Shown: piece after piece, positions 8,296 through 18,761 of the stretch
Numbering within the stretch: the stretch's first letter is position 1
Layout of the letters: every line of letters starts with the position of its first letter
Origin: Rhizophagus sp. LPA8_4_AMF
Taxonomy: Eukaryota > Glomeromycota > Glomeromycetes > Glomerales > Glomeraceae
NCBI GenBank assembly: GCA_021464525.1
Contig: JADRCO010001121.1
Span: 1-22,383, forward strand
Reading direction: 5' to 3'
DNA: 22,383 bases
Translations under genes and position numbers: made by a program
The notes under the pieces: model-generated
Database searches by the model: none
What the model saw: only the letters and a program-made list of their open reading frames with translations
What the model was told of the DNA's origin: nothing

Positions 8296-9732
8296 ATGAA
8301 AATGAATGACTGCAATACAACGCCTTTAGACAATAATTTACAAGGATGGGTTCTGACATTTGCTTCTGGACTGGCTTGTTGTTTAGGAGGTAAAAATTAG
8401 TTCAATACATATTTTAAAGAAAAAAATTTTCTTTTAATTAATATTGTAACTTTTAACTATTGTATATTAGCTTCCGTGGTTTTTTCGGATCTTTTTTTTC
8501 AAAAATTTTTTTGTGCAAAATATTTTCAAATTATTAATAATCCAAAATTTTTGGTCGCTTCATTATCGCTTGGTGCTGGAGTAATGGTATTTAAAAAATA
8601 ATCATGTTACAATATGGTCTGTTTATTTTTTTCTTATAATATTAATATGAATTATAACTTATATTTTAGTTATATTCAAGTTTATATACCATGCTAAATG
8701 AAGCCAAAGAATCTTTTAGCCGTGCTCCAAAATCAAAAAATTACGAAGGAATATATTTAATGACATTCTACTTTTTAGGGGTTATTGGATCTGCTGTTAT
8801 AAACAGACTTATTCACTATTTCTTATTTAAAGAATCCTCACATCATCATCATCATCTACATAATATTGATACGGTAAATCATGATTGTTCACATGATGAA
8901 AGGTCACCACTATTAAAAAATGATATGAATCATATAAACGGAATACCATATTATATGGAGGATGCTTGTTCAGTTTGTATTGTGGAAAGTGATACAGAAG
9001 AACCTGTAGTTGAATCCTTATTTTGTCAGGATTCGTCTCATGATGATCATCATTCACACCCCCCACATTCTAGCAACGATCAAAGTAATCAACTAATGCG
9101 AATTGGAATTCAAACCGCTTTGGCAATATCCATTCATAAATTTCCAGGTATGGTTTGATCTTACTATTGTTACACAGGCGTTAACTTTACATAAAGTTTA
9201 ATAAAAATCTTCGCAATTTATTAAAGAGGGACTTATAACATTCGTCACATCACAAGTATCGCCTACTATTGGCTTGGCCTTATTTGTTGCTATTGCTATA
9301 CATAATATCTCAGAAGGTTTTACTATTGCACTTCCATTATATATAGCAACACGTTCGCGAATTAAAAGTTTTCTGTATGCAAGTATATTAGGAGGTTTAA
9401 GTCAACCATTAGGTGCTTTAATAGGATATTTATTCTTGAAAGAGTCCGAACTTGCATGTTGGGATCATAATTTTATTTATGGAATGTTATTTGCCGCAGT
9501 CGGTGGATTAATGAGTGTCATTTGTATACAGGTAAATAATTTATAATAACTCATTATTAATATAATAATTATTTGTAATAAAATTTTCTTAAAATTTTCA
9601 TAGGGAATGTTACCGCAAGCTATTAAAAATGATAGATCAGATGGAACTGTTGTGAGCATATTCTTTTTCATAGGTGTTTTAATCATGAGTCTTAGTACAG
9701 CTTTAATTGAACAAGCAGGTCTTGAACCATAA
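8296..9732 (+). CDS. ZIP-family zinc transporter, vacuolar ZRT3-like
   Basis: Five exons (8296-8389, 8471-8586, 8670-9147, 9227-9531, 9604-9732) encode 373 residues. The N-terminus GWVLTFASGLACCLGA begins the first membrane segment. The metal-site helices carry HKFPEG (226-231) and HNISEG (255-260), the ZIP signature in transmembrane segments 4 and 5. Between segments 3 and 4 a long His-rich loop holds a run of five His (128-132) and a second cluster (194-203), likely zinc-sensing or zinc-binding. The family relation is to yeast Zrt3, which releases zinc from the vacuole to the cytosol; ZIP11/ZIP13-like Golgi transporters are an alternative. The loop contains ERSPLL (147-152), a good acidic dileucine signal as used for AP-3 sorting to the vacuole. 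Three ZRE-like sites lie upstream. It converges with the GGPPS gene. Confidence 0.93.
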
Positions 9733-10118
9733 TGAACATTTGCTGCTGTGAATTTGTTATTTAATTGTGGAATTGTATTTATTGTTGATTTGTTTTTCTC
9801 GCATAAATAAATAATAAAAAAAAGTTTACAATAGAATTTTACTTCACAGATCCTAGTAAAATATGAAATGTTGTCATATTACATTTTTATCCCTACCTAT
9901 GAAAAGTACGAACAGAGTGATGTTGATTTACAGTAAATAAAACCAAAGAGACCTCTAACCAAGCAAGAAAAAACCTAACAAATAAGTCTAAGCTCTACCA
10001 AAACCAAACTAAATATACTGTCTAAAACAAATAGTTTTTATTTACAATATTTTTTAATATGCATATTATTGATATTAATTTAATAATTTTAAATTGATAC
10101 ATATTTTAACGTAATAAA
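9733..10118. other. Convergent intergenic region
   Basis: This 386-nt stretch lies between the stop codons of the zinc transporter and the GGPPS gene. It should hold both 3' UTRs. The block 9940-10030 is A/C-rich on the plus strand. I see no gene or clear structural signal. Confidence 0.6.
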
Positions 10119-11658
10119 CTAATCTTTGACACTCAAAAAGTCCATAAGCTGTTCTAACATAGGATTTCCGCCTAATCTTTTTACTTCGTCCATAGCTTTT
10201 TTTTCAGTTTGAGACAAATAATGTTTGGTATAACCAAAAGAACCAGATTCTTTCATAAGTTTTATTGCAAATTGTTTCAATTCAATGGAAGTTGTATGTT
10301 GTTTCAAAATATCTGCAAAATTAAACCTTCGTTAAGAAATTATTATAATATATTATATATTTGAATTAATAAAATTTCTATAAAGGATACTTTTTAATTG
10401 TCTGTTATCAGGATCAGAATGAATAGAATGTATAATTGGAAAAGAAAATTTCCCTTCCGTTAAATCCTCACAAAAACCTTTATTATCTGCATACTATATA
10501 TATATAATAATAATAATTTTATTAATAATAATTTTAATATGGACTTAAAGGCGAATAAAATAAAATAATCTGATTACCTTATCTGATTGCAAATTCATGT
10601 AATCATCACGTATTTGAAAATGAATGCCAATAAGGTTAACTAATGGAACATAATCACTACATAAAGTATATGGTGAACAACATCTATCATCAGTACATGA
10701 AAAAAAAAATGTGGTATAACCTTAACTAAAACTCACACTCTAGATTCACTAGCTGCTTGCATTAATTTAACACCTAAACGTAATAAACCACCAGTTTCTA
10801 TTTTATTTATTGTAGTAAAGAATTAGTATTAAATATTTCAATTAAATAAACAATAAACGAACATAAAAAACAATATATATAAATATTTATTTCTTTTCTT
10901 ACTATTTGAAACCATTTCAATGAATTCATCTTCAGAAGGGCATGTCAAGGTATCTCTCCAATAGAGTTCCATTCCTTGACCACGATGAAGATTTAATAAT
11001 TCTTCTAAATAAATAAAAAAAAATTCTATACATTTAGTGTTTGAAAAGATAAAAATATACAAAAAATATATTATAGATATTAATTTAAATTACCTGTATA
11101 AATATTAAACATGTTTATGTCATTGAGCTTGGTAAGTTCATTTAACCCAAGAAAATATACATAATTCGCGCAATTGATCGTAGAGGGTACGCCATAAATA
11201 CTGTGAGCAACTATAAAATCAACATTCTATTAGAATTGACGTGCATACACAATGAATTCATAAATAAAAAAGGAGATATTTACCTGGTACACCTCGACGT
11301 AACTTCGAATCGTCCTCTACATCGTCAATTCTTTAATTGAAAAAATTTTATTAAAATTAACAATTAATTTAACAAATAATAGACACTTACAATAAACTGG
11401 CAGTATGTAACATTTCAACAACTTTAGTTATAATAGTCAATTTTTCTATGGGAACTTTAAGCCAATGATCAAAAGCATCGATCAATTTGCTTCTTATTTC
11501 TTTACCAGGGTAGGTCAATAAATAATTGTAAGGCTCTAGAAGAACCTTTTAAAGAAACTTGTCATGTAAAATAATCGAGAGAAAAAAGCAAATTATGTAT
11601 TATAATTTGATACCTTCTCTTTTTCTGGAGACCATGGCTGTTTCTCAAGTTTATCCAT
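10119..11658 (-). CDS. BTS1: Geranylgeranyl diphosphate synthase
   Basis: Nine exons on the minus strand: 11658-11614, 11545-11391, 11330-11284, 11210-11094, 11004-10903, 10797-10737, 10683-10578, 10493-10391, 10312-10119. They give 309 residues, the usual length. The first Asp-rich motif is DDVED (69-73) followed by DSKLRRG; the second is RDDYMNL (201-207) after FQI. Between them are [13 protein letters not shown] and, later, [12 protein letters not shown], both diagnostic of eukaryotic type III GGPP synthases. The C-terminal exon ends [17 protein letters not shown]. It condenses farnesyl and isopentenyl diphosphate to the C20 donor for Rab/Rho prenylation and carotenoid-type products. The small residues before the first DDxxD (HTASLLI) fit C20 rather than C15 products. 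The donor of intron 6 is GTGAGT at 10736, chosen because only it keeps frame. It shares a 328-nt divergent promoter with the GCR1_C gene. Confidence 0.95.
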
Positions 11659-11986
11659 ATCCGTGATTAAAAAAGTGAGATAAACTTTAGATAATCATAA
11701 ATTTGGTTTGACTCTTTTACACGTGACTATAAGCCACTTGCAAGAGTTACACGGTGTAACTGCTAAAGAAACTTATTTGTTTATCATCCACATGTTGATA
11801 TCTGAAAGATTATTTTCTAGTTGATTCCAAGTAGTTATAGTTTATGCCTCATCATCCTCTTTTTGTTGTAGGTTAATAGTTAAAATCTATACCTCAACAA
11901 AGTTTCCAAAGTATTTTATATTAATTTACGCGTGTTGTTGGAAAAATAAAGAATTTTATATATTTATTATAATTAGGTTCAAAGAA
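11659..11986. promoter_or_regulatory. Divergent promoter between GGPPS and the GCR1_C gene
   Basis: This 328-nt region must contain both promoters. It holds three palindromes within 41 nt: CACGTG (11720-11725, an E-box of the Cbf1/Pho4 bHLH type), CTTGCAAG (11737-11744), and GTTACACGGTGTAAC (11746-11760, perfect 7-bp arms around one G). I see no gene in it. Confidence 0.5.
11746..11760. promoter_or_regulatory. Perfect 15-bp dyad in divergent promoter
   Basis: GTTACAC-G-GTGTAAC has perfect seven-base arms around a single base, a shape suited to a dimeric transcription factor. It lies 88 nt upstream of the GGPPS start codon and 226 nt upstream of the GCR1_C gene start. The binding factor is unknown. 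Confidence 0.4.
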
Positions 11987-13216
11987 ATGAGCATGGGAAA
12001 GATAACTCGTAATAAAACGTATAGTGAACTACGGCACAATAAACTTCCAGCAACTAGACCTCGAGGAAGACCTCCAGGAACTCGAAGAGGAATTATAGAT
12101 TTAGATTCTATTCCTACCAGTAATACCAGTAAGAATAATAATACACATCAAGAACAACTTCCACTACCAGAAGTACGTTTGCCAGCTATACAACAAGATC
12201 AACTCCCAAGTAATAATGACTCATCGGCTAGTTATGAAGCAGGATCGTCTACAACCACCACAAGTACAATTATAACCATTAAAATGACAACAATTACGCA
12301 CACAGATGCAAATAATAATTCAACTACAACAACAACAGTCACAACTGATATCTCTCCAGTTACCAGTGATACAATATCTTCTGATCCTGCGAATGTTTCA
12401 GTGGAGACGAGGGAATTGCCATCGCAGATGGTTCGATTCCCACCACGGATAACTCCAACTCATGCTGAAAATAATGATAGCGCGACAAATAATGCCGATA
12501 ACACTGACAATGCTGTTAATGGTGTTAATGCTCCTAATGTTTCTAATGTTTCTAATGCAATAAATACACTTAATACAGGAATCCCAGTGTCTGTTAATAA
12601 TAGCGTTCAACAACAACATGGAATAGATTCACTGATAAATAGTGTACCTAATTTAGGGAGGCCTATTCTTCATTCTACCAGTATGGCGAGAACACCAAGC
12701 ACCGCAACCATTAATTCAAATGGCACAAGCTCAAGTCCAATATTGGACTCTTCCTTCGTTGATTCTAATACTGTTGCTTCTGATACAAGTTGTTTGATGA
12801 ATCGACTCAGTCATTCTCCAACGAGCAATTCTCCAATTTTATCATCAAGTGCCATAGCTAGGCCAAAATACTATCGTTTACCTGAATTAGACACTTTGAA
12901 TACCGTTTATGATGTATGGAATGAATGGAATGCGGGTTTAGGTGGAAATCCATCGGTAATCGCATTATTAGAGACTTATGGAACAAAATGGGCAACCGAG
13001 AATAAAGAAACTTTGCTTTTGCGCAAAAAACTTATAAAAGAGATACAGCAAAGGTCAAGTACTATTAGTGTTGACGAAGCTATTAATGAATTAGAAAGAA
13101 TGAAAAATGGAAACAGATTAAGTTGGTTATCGAAAAAATTTGGAAAAAAAAGAACTCTTCATCATCATCATCGTCATCACAATAATAATCGTCATCATCG
13201 TCGTAATCATGCATAA
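11987..13216 (+). CDS. AT-hook and GCR1_C domain protein, probable DNA-binding regulator
   Basis: A single exon encodes 409 residues. An AT-hook (RPRGRPPG, 24-31) follows a short basic N-terminus and would bind the minor groove of AT-rich DNA. About 250 residues of low-complexity Ser/Thr/Asn-rich sequence follow, then a domain at about 295-360 (YYRLPELDT, YDVWNEWNAGLGGNPSV, LETYGTKWATE, LLLRKKLIKEI) that I assign to the GCR1_C family, named for the yeast glycolytic gene activator Gcr1. The tail has a short helix (VDEAINELERM), a basic patch (SKKFGKKR) and a His/Asn/Arg-rich end (391-409). Nuclear regulation is inferred from the two domains; target genes are unknown and a link to glycolysis should not be assumed. 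ATGs at 11987 and 11993 are both in frame; I chose the first. Gene and domain family are abundant in Glomeromycotina as far as I know. Confidence 0.8.
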   Translation: MSMGKITRNKTYSELRHNKLPATRPRGRPPGTRRGIIDLDSIPTSNTSKNNNTHQEQLPLPEVRLPAIQQDQLPSNNDSSASYEAGSSTTTTSTIITIKMTTITHTDANNNSTTTTTVTTDISPVTSDTISSDPANVSVETRELPSQMVRFPPRITPTHAENNDSATNNADNTDNAVNGVNAPNVSNVSNAINTLNTGIPVSVNNSVQQQHGIDSLINSVPNLGRPILHSTSMARTPSTATINSNGTSSSPILDSSFVDSNTVASDTSCLMNRLSHSPTSNSPILSSSAIARPKYYRLPELDTLNTVYDVWNEWNAGLGGNPSVIALLETYGTKWATENKETLLLRKKLIKEIQQRSSTISVDEAINELERMKNGNRLSWLSKKFGKKRTLHHHHRHHNNNRHHRRNHA

Positions 13217-13371
13217 TGGCTGCTGCTGTTGCTGTAAAGTTCTTTATTTTTTTCTTTTTATTTTTTTTTTCTTTGCAAACAAAATTAACAACTGAATTAA
13301 TGTAACATATCATTACTTACTTATTCATCGATATAAAGAATGTATATAACGAATAGAGCGATCATAGATAG

Positions 13372-13387
13372 ATTTTACGCGTAAAAT
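13372..13387. promoter_or_regulatory. 16-bp perfect palindrome centred on ACGCGT
   Basis: ATTTTACGCGTAAAAT reads identically on both strands. ACGCGT is the site of the MBF (Mbp1/Swi6) G1/S factor in ascomycetes. It sits about 255 nt upstream of the ubiquitin-L40 start codon. Confidence 0.35.
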
Positions 13388-13469
13388 TATAAAATTAACT
13401 AAAATTAATAAAAATAATAAAATTAAACTAAATAATAAATTAATAAATCATAAACGTTTTATGAGATAT

Positions 13470-13487
13470 CACATGATCATCACATGA
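13470..13487. promoter_or_regulatory. Paired TCACATGA octamers one helical turn apart
   Basis: Identical TCACATGA octamers start at 13470 and 13480, about 155-170 nt upstream of the ubiquitin-L40 ATG. Same-face spacing suggests paired factor binding. The sequence is one base from the Cbf1 palindrome TCACGTGA. Confidence 0.35.
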
Positions 13488-13640
13488 GACAATCTTTAAA
13501 AAAAGTTGGCAAAGTTACACTGATTTATCTTTCATTTTCTTCTCAGTTAGCAAGGTAAGAAATTTATTGTTGAAGATTTTCGAAGGTTTTCGAAAGAGGC
13601 CAAGGAGTTTCATATTAATTTCTTTAATATATAGATAAAC

Positions 13641-14271
<631 letters not shown>

Positions 14272-14541
14272 ACCAATTATGTTATTTCAAATTTATTATT
14301 ATCATATTTTTTTAAAAAAATTTTAAAATTTTTTAAAATTTTCAAAATTCAAAGTTTATAATTTTATAATAAATGTTCTTTTTCTGAAATAAATTAGTCA
14401 CATGTCTAATTTGTTATTTGTTGTTTTATAATACATATATATATATACAAATAAATATGATTGGTCGGCTATTCGGAGTTTAAGATAATCGACTTTTTTT
14501 ACCTTTCCTCAAACTTTCTTTTCACTTTTGTATTAATTAAT

Positions 14542-15946
14542 ATGAACAACGACGACTTATTCAAAGAGACAAATCTGATACCAATATCTCATCTAGCATT
14601 TTCGATTCCATTAATATTGGCAAATATATTCTCATATGTGACATTAAAAAAGGACATTGTTCCATTTTGTTTAGTAAGTAGATGGTGGAATCAACTAGCA
14701 ACCGAAAGATTATGGTATAGATTTCAAGGATTAAAAAATGATCCAAAAACAGGATCATTTGCGAAATTTTTAAAGATCTTACAACAATCACATTTATATT
14801 TCGAAGACCCAATAAAAAATGCCGATAAAAAATCTATTCATAATTATGGAAAATATGTTAAAATATTGGATTTGGAAAAATTAAAAATAAATCAAGAAAT
14901 GTTATTAGTAACATTAGATTGCTGTCCTAGAATTGAACAATTAATAATAGGGGGGCATAAAGATTATCGTGTATTAAATAGTGAACAAATGAATAATATA
15001 GCTAAAAGGTTACCAGAATTAAGATTATTCAAATTTAACGAAATTGAAATAAACGATATTGATGCATTAGGAGCAATAGCAGAAAATTGTTTATTGTTGG
15101 AAGAATTGATTTTAAAAAGAGATATTTTATGTGATGGGAAAGTTTTACTTGAAATTACAAAAAATTGTAAAAGATTAATTAGACTAGATATTCAGGAAAA
15201 ATATTACGAAGACGAGATAATGTTACCTTGCTTATCAAACTGTCCTAATTTAACATTTTTAAGAATTCATCAATGTATTGCTATTTCAGAATTATTGCTA
15301 TTAAGTATTTATAAATCATGCCCTAAACTAACGGACGTCACTATAACTAATGTATCAGAGATTACAACTGAATTTGCAATAGAAACTTTTAAACATTTTA
15401 AAGCCAAAACGTTGATCATACAAAATACGGAAAGAAGTTTAGAATCTGAAGTCCAAGCCGATGGACAATCAATAACCGCTCGTTTATATGATGGCGATTT
15501 AGGTAGAATTATTAATTATTTTAGGAGCAATGATGGTGATGAATATGTTGAAAATAAAATGTCTAATAATAAGGAACAACATATATTAAAGGAATTAACA
15601 TTGATAGATTTTCCATTAAATAAAACTATACTTGGAATTATTTGTGATGTGATAAATCAATTATCTAAGTTAGAACTATCTGGCATTGAAAAACAAAAAC
15701 TTTCAAAATCTGTAAGTATTTTATTCATTATATATCCAGGAGAAGAAATATATTAAGATAATTTTTTTTTCCTTTTTATAGGATGTATTGGAAGTAATTC
15801 CGAAACTGAAGAACCTTCGTCATTTTTCAATTAGATTTTCTCATCCTCCTGAACCTTTACTGGAAGAAGATAGAAATCAATTGTTTCAAAAATGTTCTCA
15901 ATTAGAATTAATTAAATGGCATTTAGCGATAAATGAAAGAAAATGA
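14542..15946 (+). CDS. F-box protein with leucine-rich repeats
   Basis: Two exons (14542-15711 and 15782-15946) encode 444 residues. An F-box lies at about 15-60 (IPLILANIFSYVTLKKD, then FCLVSRWWNQLATERLWYRF). Degenerate leucine-rich repeats follow, each beginning with a CPRIEQL/CLLLEEL/CKRLIRL/CPNLTFL/CPKLTDV pattern, and the second exon continues them (KNLRHFSI, CSQLELIKW). The F-box would bind Skp1 in an SCF ubiquitin ligase and the repeats would pick the substrate, which cannot be predicted. Such proteins form a very large lineage-specific family in Rhizophagus. I chose the ATG at 14542; the open frame extends upstream to 14461 without another ATG. The intron donor GTAAGT at 15712 is preferred to reading through to a stop at 15754, because the downstream exon restores the repeat pattern and a normal end. 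Confidence 0.85.
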
Positions 15947-16095
15947 TTGTTCTAGTATTTAGATAACGATGCATTAGTCAATAATCATATGAAATATACA
16001 TTTTTATTCTTTACATATCTCACATTGAATGAATATGATAATAAATTATGTTAAAAAAAAAAGAAATAATAATTCTCTATGTAATTCTTTGATTT
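15947..16095. other. Short convergent gap
   Basis: Only 149 nt separate the stop codons of the F-box gene and the mitochondrial uS17 gene, so their 3' UTRs are likely to be short or to overlap. Nothing else is seen. Confidence 0.6.
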
Positions 16096-16525
16096 TTAAC
16101 GTTTTTCTTCTCCAGTTTCGGGATCAACCCAAGTCTTAGCGGGTCTATACATGTTAGAAACCATTTAATTAAATAATTAAAATTTTCCTCTTAAACAATC
16201 GTAAATAACTAACCTTATAATTTCAGCAACAGTAAAACTTTTCATTTTACTTAATGGTCTACAAGCTTCAATTCTTACCACATCTCCTATTGAACAACTT
16301 TCTTTTTCATCATGTGCTAAAAAATTCTTGTGTGTTTTTATTATCTATCAAATTATGTTAGAACACTATTATTACTATCTATATATCTAAAGAAATAATG
16401 ATATTAATTCAAAAGATACCCACTTTTTGTACTTTGGGGTGTGCAATTCGTCTTGCTACTTTTACTTTAACAGTTTTTTGCATTGCCGTACTTATAACCA
16501 TTCCAATAAAATATTGTCGTGCCAT
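16096..16525 (-). CDS. MRPS17: Mitochondrial small-subunit ribosomal protein uS17m
   Basis: Three exons on the minus strand (16525-16424, 16344-16214, 16144-16096) encode 93 residues. The OB-fold uS17 pattern is clear: [20 protein letters not shown] at the start, [19 protein letters not shown] in the middle, then [21 protein letters not shown] and a short end with the motif RPAKTW. The HDE-x5-IGD-x3-I pattern and small size fit the bacterial-type protein that works in mitochondrial ribosomes rather than cytosolic uS17 (about 150 residues). The protein binds 16S-like rRNA early in small-subunit assembly. There is no obvious cleaved presequence; the basic N-terminus may itself direct import. 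The donor of intron 1 is GTGGGT, weak but the only one that keeps frame. The gene is small and split, so it is easily missed. Confidence 0.9.
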
Positions 16526-16883
16526 ATTTGCCGCTTTCACTTAAAAACAGATCGACCAGAGAAATTTATATAGTATTGCAGATCAATTTTTATCATCCAA
16601 TAAGAAATCATATGAATTTTTCTATTTAGAAATTTATTCTATAATTCTATAATCTCGGCCATTCATGGAGCATTTCTATTCTATTTGTTAGAAATTATGC
16701 ACAAGGTCATCAAATATTTACTCAAAGATCATATCACATTTGTAGTTAAAAAAAAAATTTCTTTTCAAATTGAGTTAAGCTTTATTTAGTCAACTTTAAA
16801 TAGTAATTAGAAATTAGAAACAAAGAAAATCGAATCACCGCGCGGGATACAGAAGTAATGTTGTATATAACATATATTACATT
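16526..16883. other. Intergenic region between uS17m and GPN1
   Basis: This 358-nt stretch includes the uS17m promoter and the GPN1 3' UTR, since both genes run on the minus strand. The only non-AT-rich part is CACCGCGCGGGA near 16837-16848. No gene is seen. Confidence 0.55.
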
Positions 16884-18761
16884 CTATTCAATATCTCCTC
16901 CACCTTGACGTGCTTGCTTTAACCATCGACTAAAACTTTGATCATCAAGTTGTTCTTGATGTCTTCTCATGGCTTCATAATCAGCATCTACAATAAAAAA
17001 AAATAAAAAAAAATAAGCCAATCGGATGCACAATGTCACAATTCTGCTTATAAATTGAGTTGATAAATCATTATAGCTTTCATATTTATTGAGCTATTGA
17101 TTACCTTCGTCATAAGCATGATCTCCATCATCTGCTTCATCATCATTTTCACCATCTTCTATTTCTTCTTCTTCTTCCACCATTTGATCTTCAGAAAATT
17201 AGATAGATACGTAAAAATGAAATAATGAAAAAAGTATAGCATTTAAATTAGTACCTGTTTTAGAAGTATCCGATATGTCCATATCTCTCATTAGTTTTGT
17301 AATCTGCGCTTGTTTTGCGGCTTCTTGTCGTTCAGCCTTACAAATATAATAAATAGAGAATATATCCATCCATATAATTAAATTCAACTTTGTTTTAATA
17401 AATATGAGATATATAGTATACCTTCTCCCGAATTAATTTTTCTAATTCAGGTTTATATACGCTAATGAAGAAATTCGTGTTAATAAATTAAAATCTTTAA
17501 TTTTAAACTATAAATAAATCATGACTTACGTTTCGTATTCCTTAACAGCTTCATTAACGGCTCCAAAAAATTCGTCCATTCCAGCACCAGTAACAGCAGA
17601 AACTCCAACCACCTATTACGCAATAAAAAAATAATAACCATCTGAATTATTTGTAACTGTTATCCTAATAAATATTTTTAATTATAATAATAAAAATTAC
17701 CCTTAAATGCTGATAGAATTCTTCCAATACTAAACACATAGAATTCATAAGACTACTCATATAACTTGTATCCTTTTGTAGAGCTTGTTGAAAAGACTCA
17801 AAATCCGTCATCCATTCAACAGCGAATTCGTGAGAAACAACATCAGTCTTATTAAAAACCATTATGAAAGGTAATTTTGTTTTATACAAAATACTAAATT
17901 AATATCAATTTTATATTCTTCCTATCAATATCGGAACAAAATTTAACAAAAAAAAAAAAAAATGCAAGAGTATTTGTAAGCAATTTCAATAAAAGTAATT
18001 TACCTGCATGCATACAACATATTACTCATAAATGTCGACGGACTTGTAGTTCTTGGTGTATCTATAATATACGCAACTGCACAAGGATATGTTGCTGCTA
18101 GGGCATCTGTAATGATTGCGCCAGATGCTGACCATGTAAAAATTTCAATTTGTCCGGGCGTATCCAAGATAATATAACTATAAATAACAAAATTTTTCTT
18201 AAATATAATCGAATAAGAAGAAATCGATAACAAACAAGATCTTTACTCTAATGTTGGTGCACGTTTTGATACGAAATCAAGCACTTGATCAAATTTTGTC
18301 GTAAATAAGTTTAAACTAGTAAGAATACCGCCATTTGGTCCTAAATTATACCTTTCAAGTTAAAAATATTATTATTTATGAAGTTAAACCGGATTAAATT
18401 GAACAAATTTAATAAATCTGACGGGATAGTTTACTGTTTCATTACTTCTTTATAATTAATCGTATCACGTATATCAATATTTGCTGTAAAAGGAAGTTGA
18501 GTGACCGCAGGGTCAAGATTTATAACATATGGAGGTCTTTTTATACTATGAAGGTGTGCATTTAGTCGCTAAAGATAAAATAATTTTTGAAAGGAAATTA
18601 ATCATTTTCTAATTGATAAATTAAGAAATATTGGTTCATAAGAATACCTGCATAAAAGTGGTTTTGCCTGAGCCAGCCATTCCAATACATAATAACACGG
18701 TAGGCTTTTTTTCAGGCTGAGGTTGAGGTGTTGAAGTATTTGCTGAAGTTGAAGAAGACAT
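16884..18761 (-). CDS. NPA3: GPN-loop GTPase 1
   Basis: Ten exons on the minus strand: 18761-18648, 18568-18435, 18351-18247, 18177-18004, 17893-17701, 17612-17530, 17461-17422, 17336-17255, 17188-17105, 16987-16884. They encode 370 residues, as in human GPN1 (about 374). The P-loop is GMAGSGKTT (27-35), the defining GPN triad is at 87-89 (YNLGPNGG), switch-type DTPGQIE is at 123-129, and the guanine-specificity motif NKTD is at 190-193. A Lys/Glu-rich helix and an acidic stretch (about 312-341) precede the C-terminal motif FSRWLKQAR. The protein pairs with GPN3 and is needed for assembly and nuclear import of RNA polymerase II. The N-terminus before the P-loop is short and Ser/Thr/Pro-rich. 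Every junction is GT-AG and in frame; exon 7 is only 40 nt. It is divergent from TIM13 across 188 nt. Confidence 0.96.

Larger units (their letters stand above)
13217..13640. promoter_or_regulatory. Promoter and 5' leader of ubiquitin-L40 gene
   Basis: A 424-nt stretch. It includes the 16-bp perfect palindrome ATTTTACGCGTAAAAT (13372-13387), whose centre ACGCGT is the MluI cell-cycle box; two TCACATGA octamers ten bases apart (13470-13477 and 13480-13487); and a tandem TTTTCGAAGG/TTTTCGAAAG near 13576-13595. A possible 5' UTR intron runs from GTAAGA at 13555 to TATAG ending at 13634, six bases before the ATG. No gene is seen here. Confidence 0.45.

Noticed and set aside
8827-9066. Minus-strand open frame within the zinc transporter
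   Set aside because: It is the antisense of the His-rich loop exon; the His codon repeats give Asp-rich shadow sequence.
10736-10742. Alternative donor GTGTGA at 10738 for GGPPS intron 6
   Set aside because: It would leave the exon in the wrong phase for the conserved FQIRDDY exon; GTGAGT at 10736 keeps frame.
13083-13313. Minus-strand open frame with an Asp-rich stretch
   Set aside because: It is the antisense shadow of the CAT/CGT-rich end of the GCR1_C gene plus poly(A)/poly(T) sequence.
14461-14541. N-terminal extension of the F-box protein
   Set aside because: The frame is open but has no ATG; the F-box begins at the usual distance from the ATG at 14542.
15712-15756. Read-through C-terminus of the F-box protein
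   Set aside because: A good GTAAGT donor precedes it, and splicing to 15782 restores a leucine-rich continuation and a normal stop.
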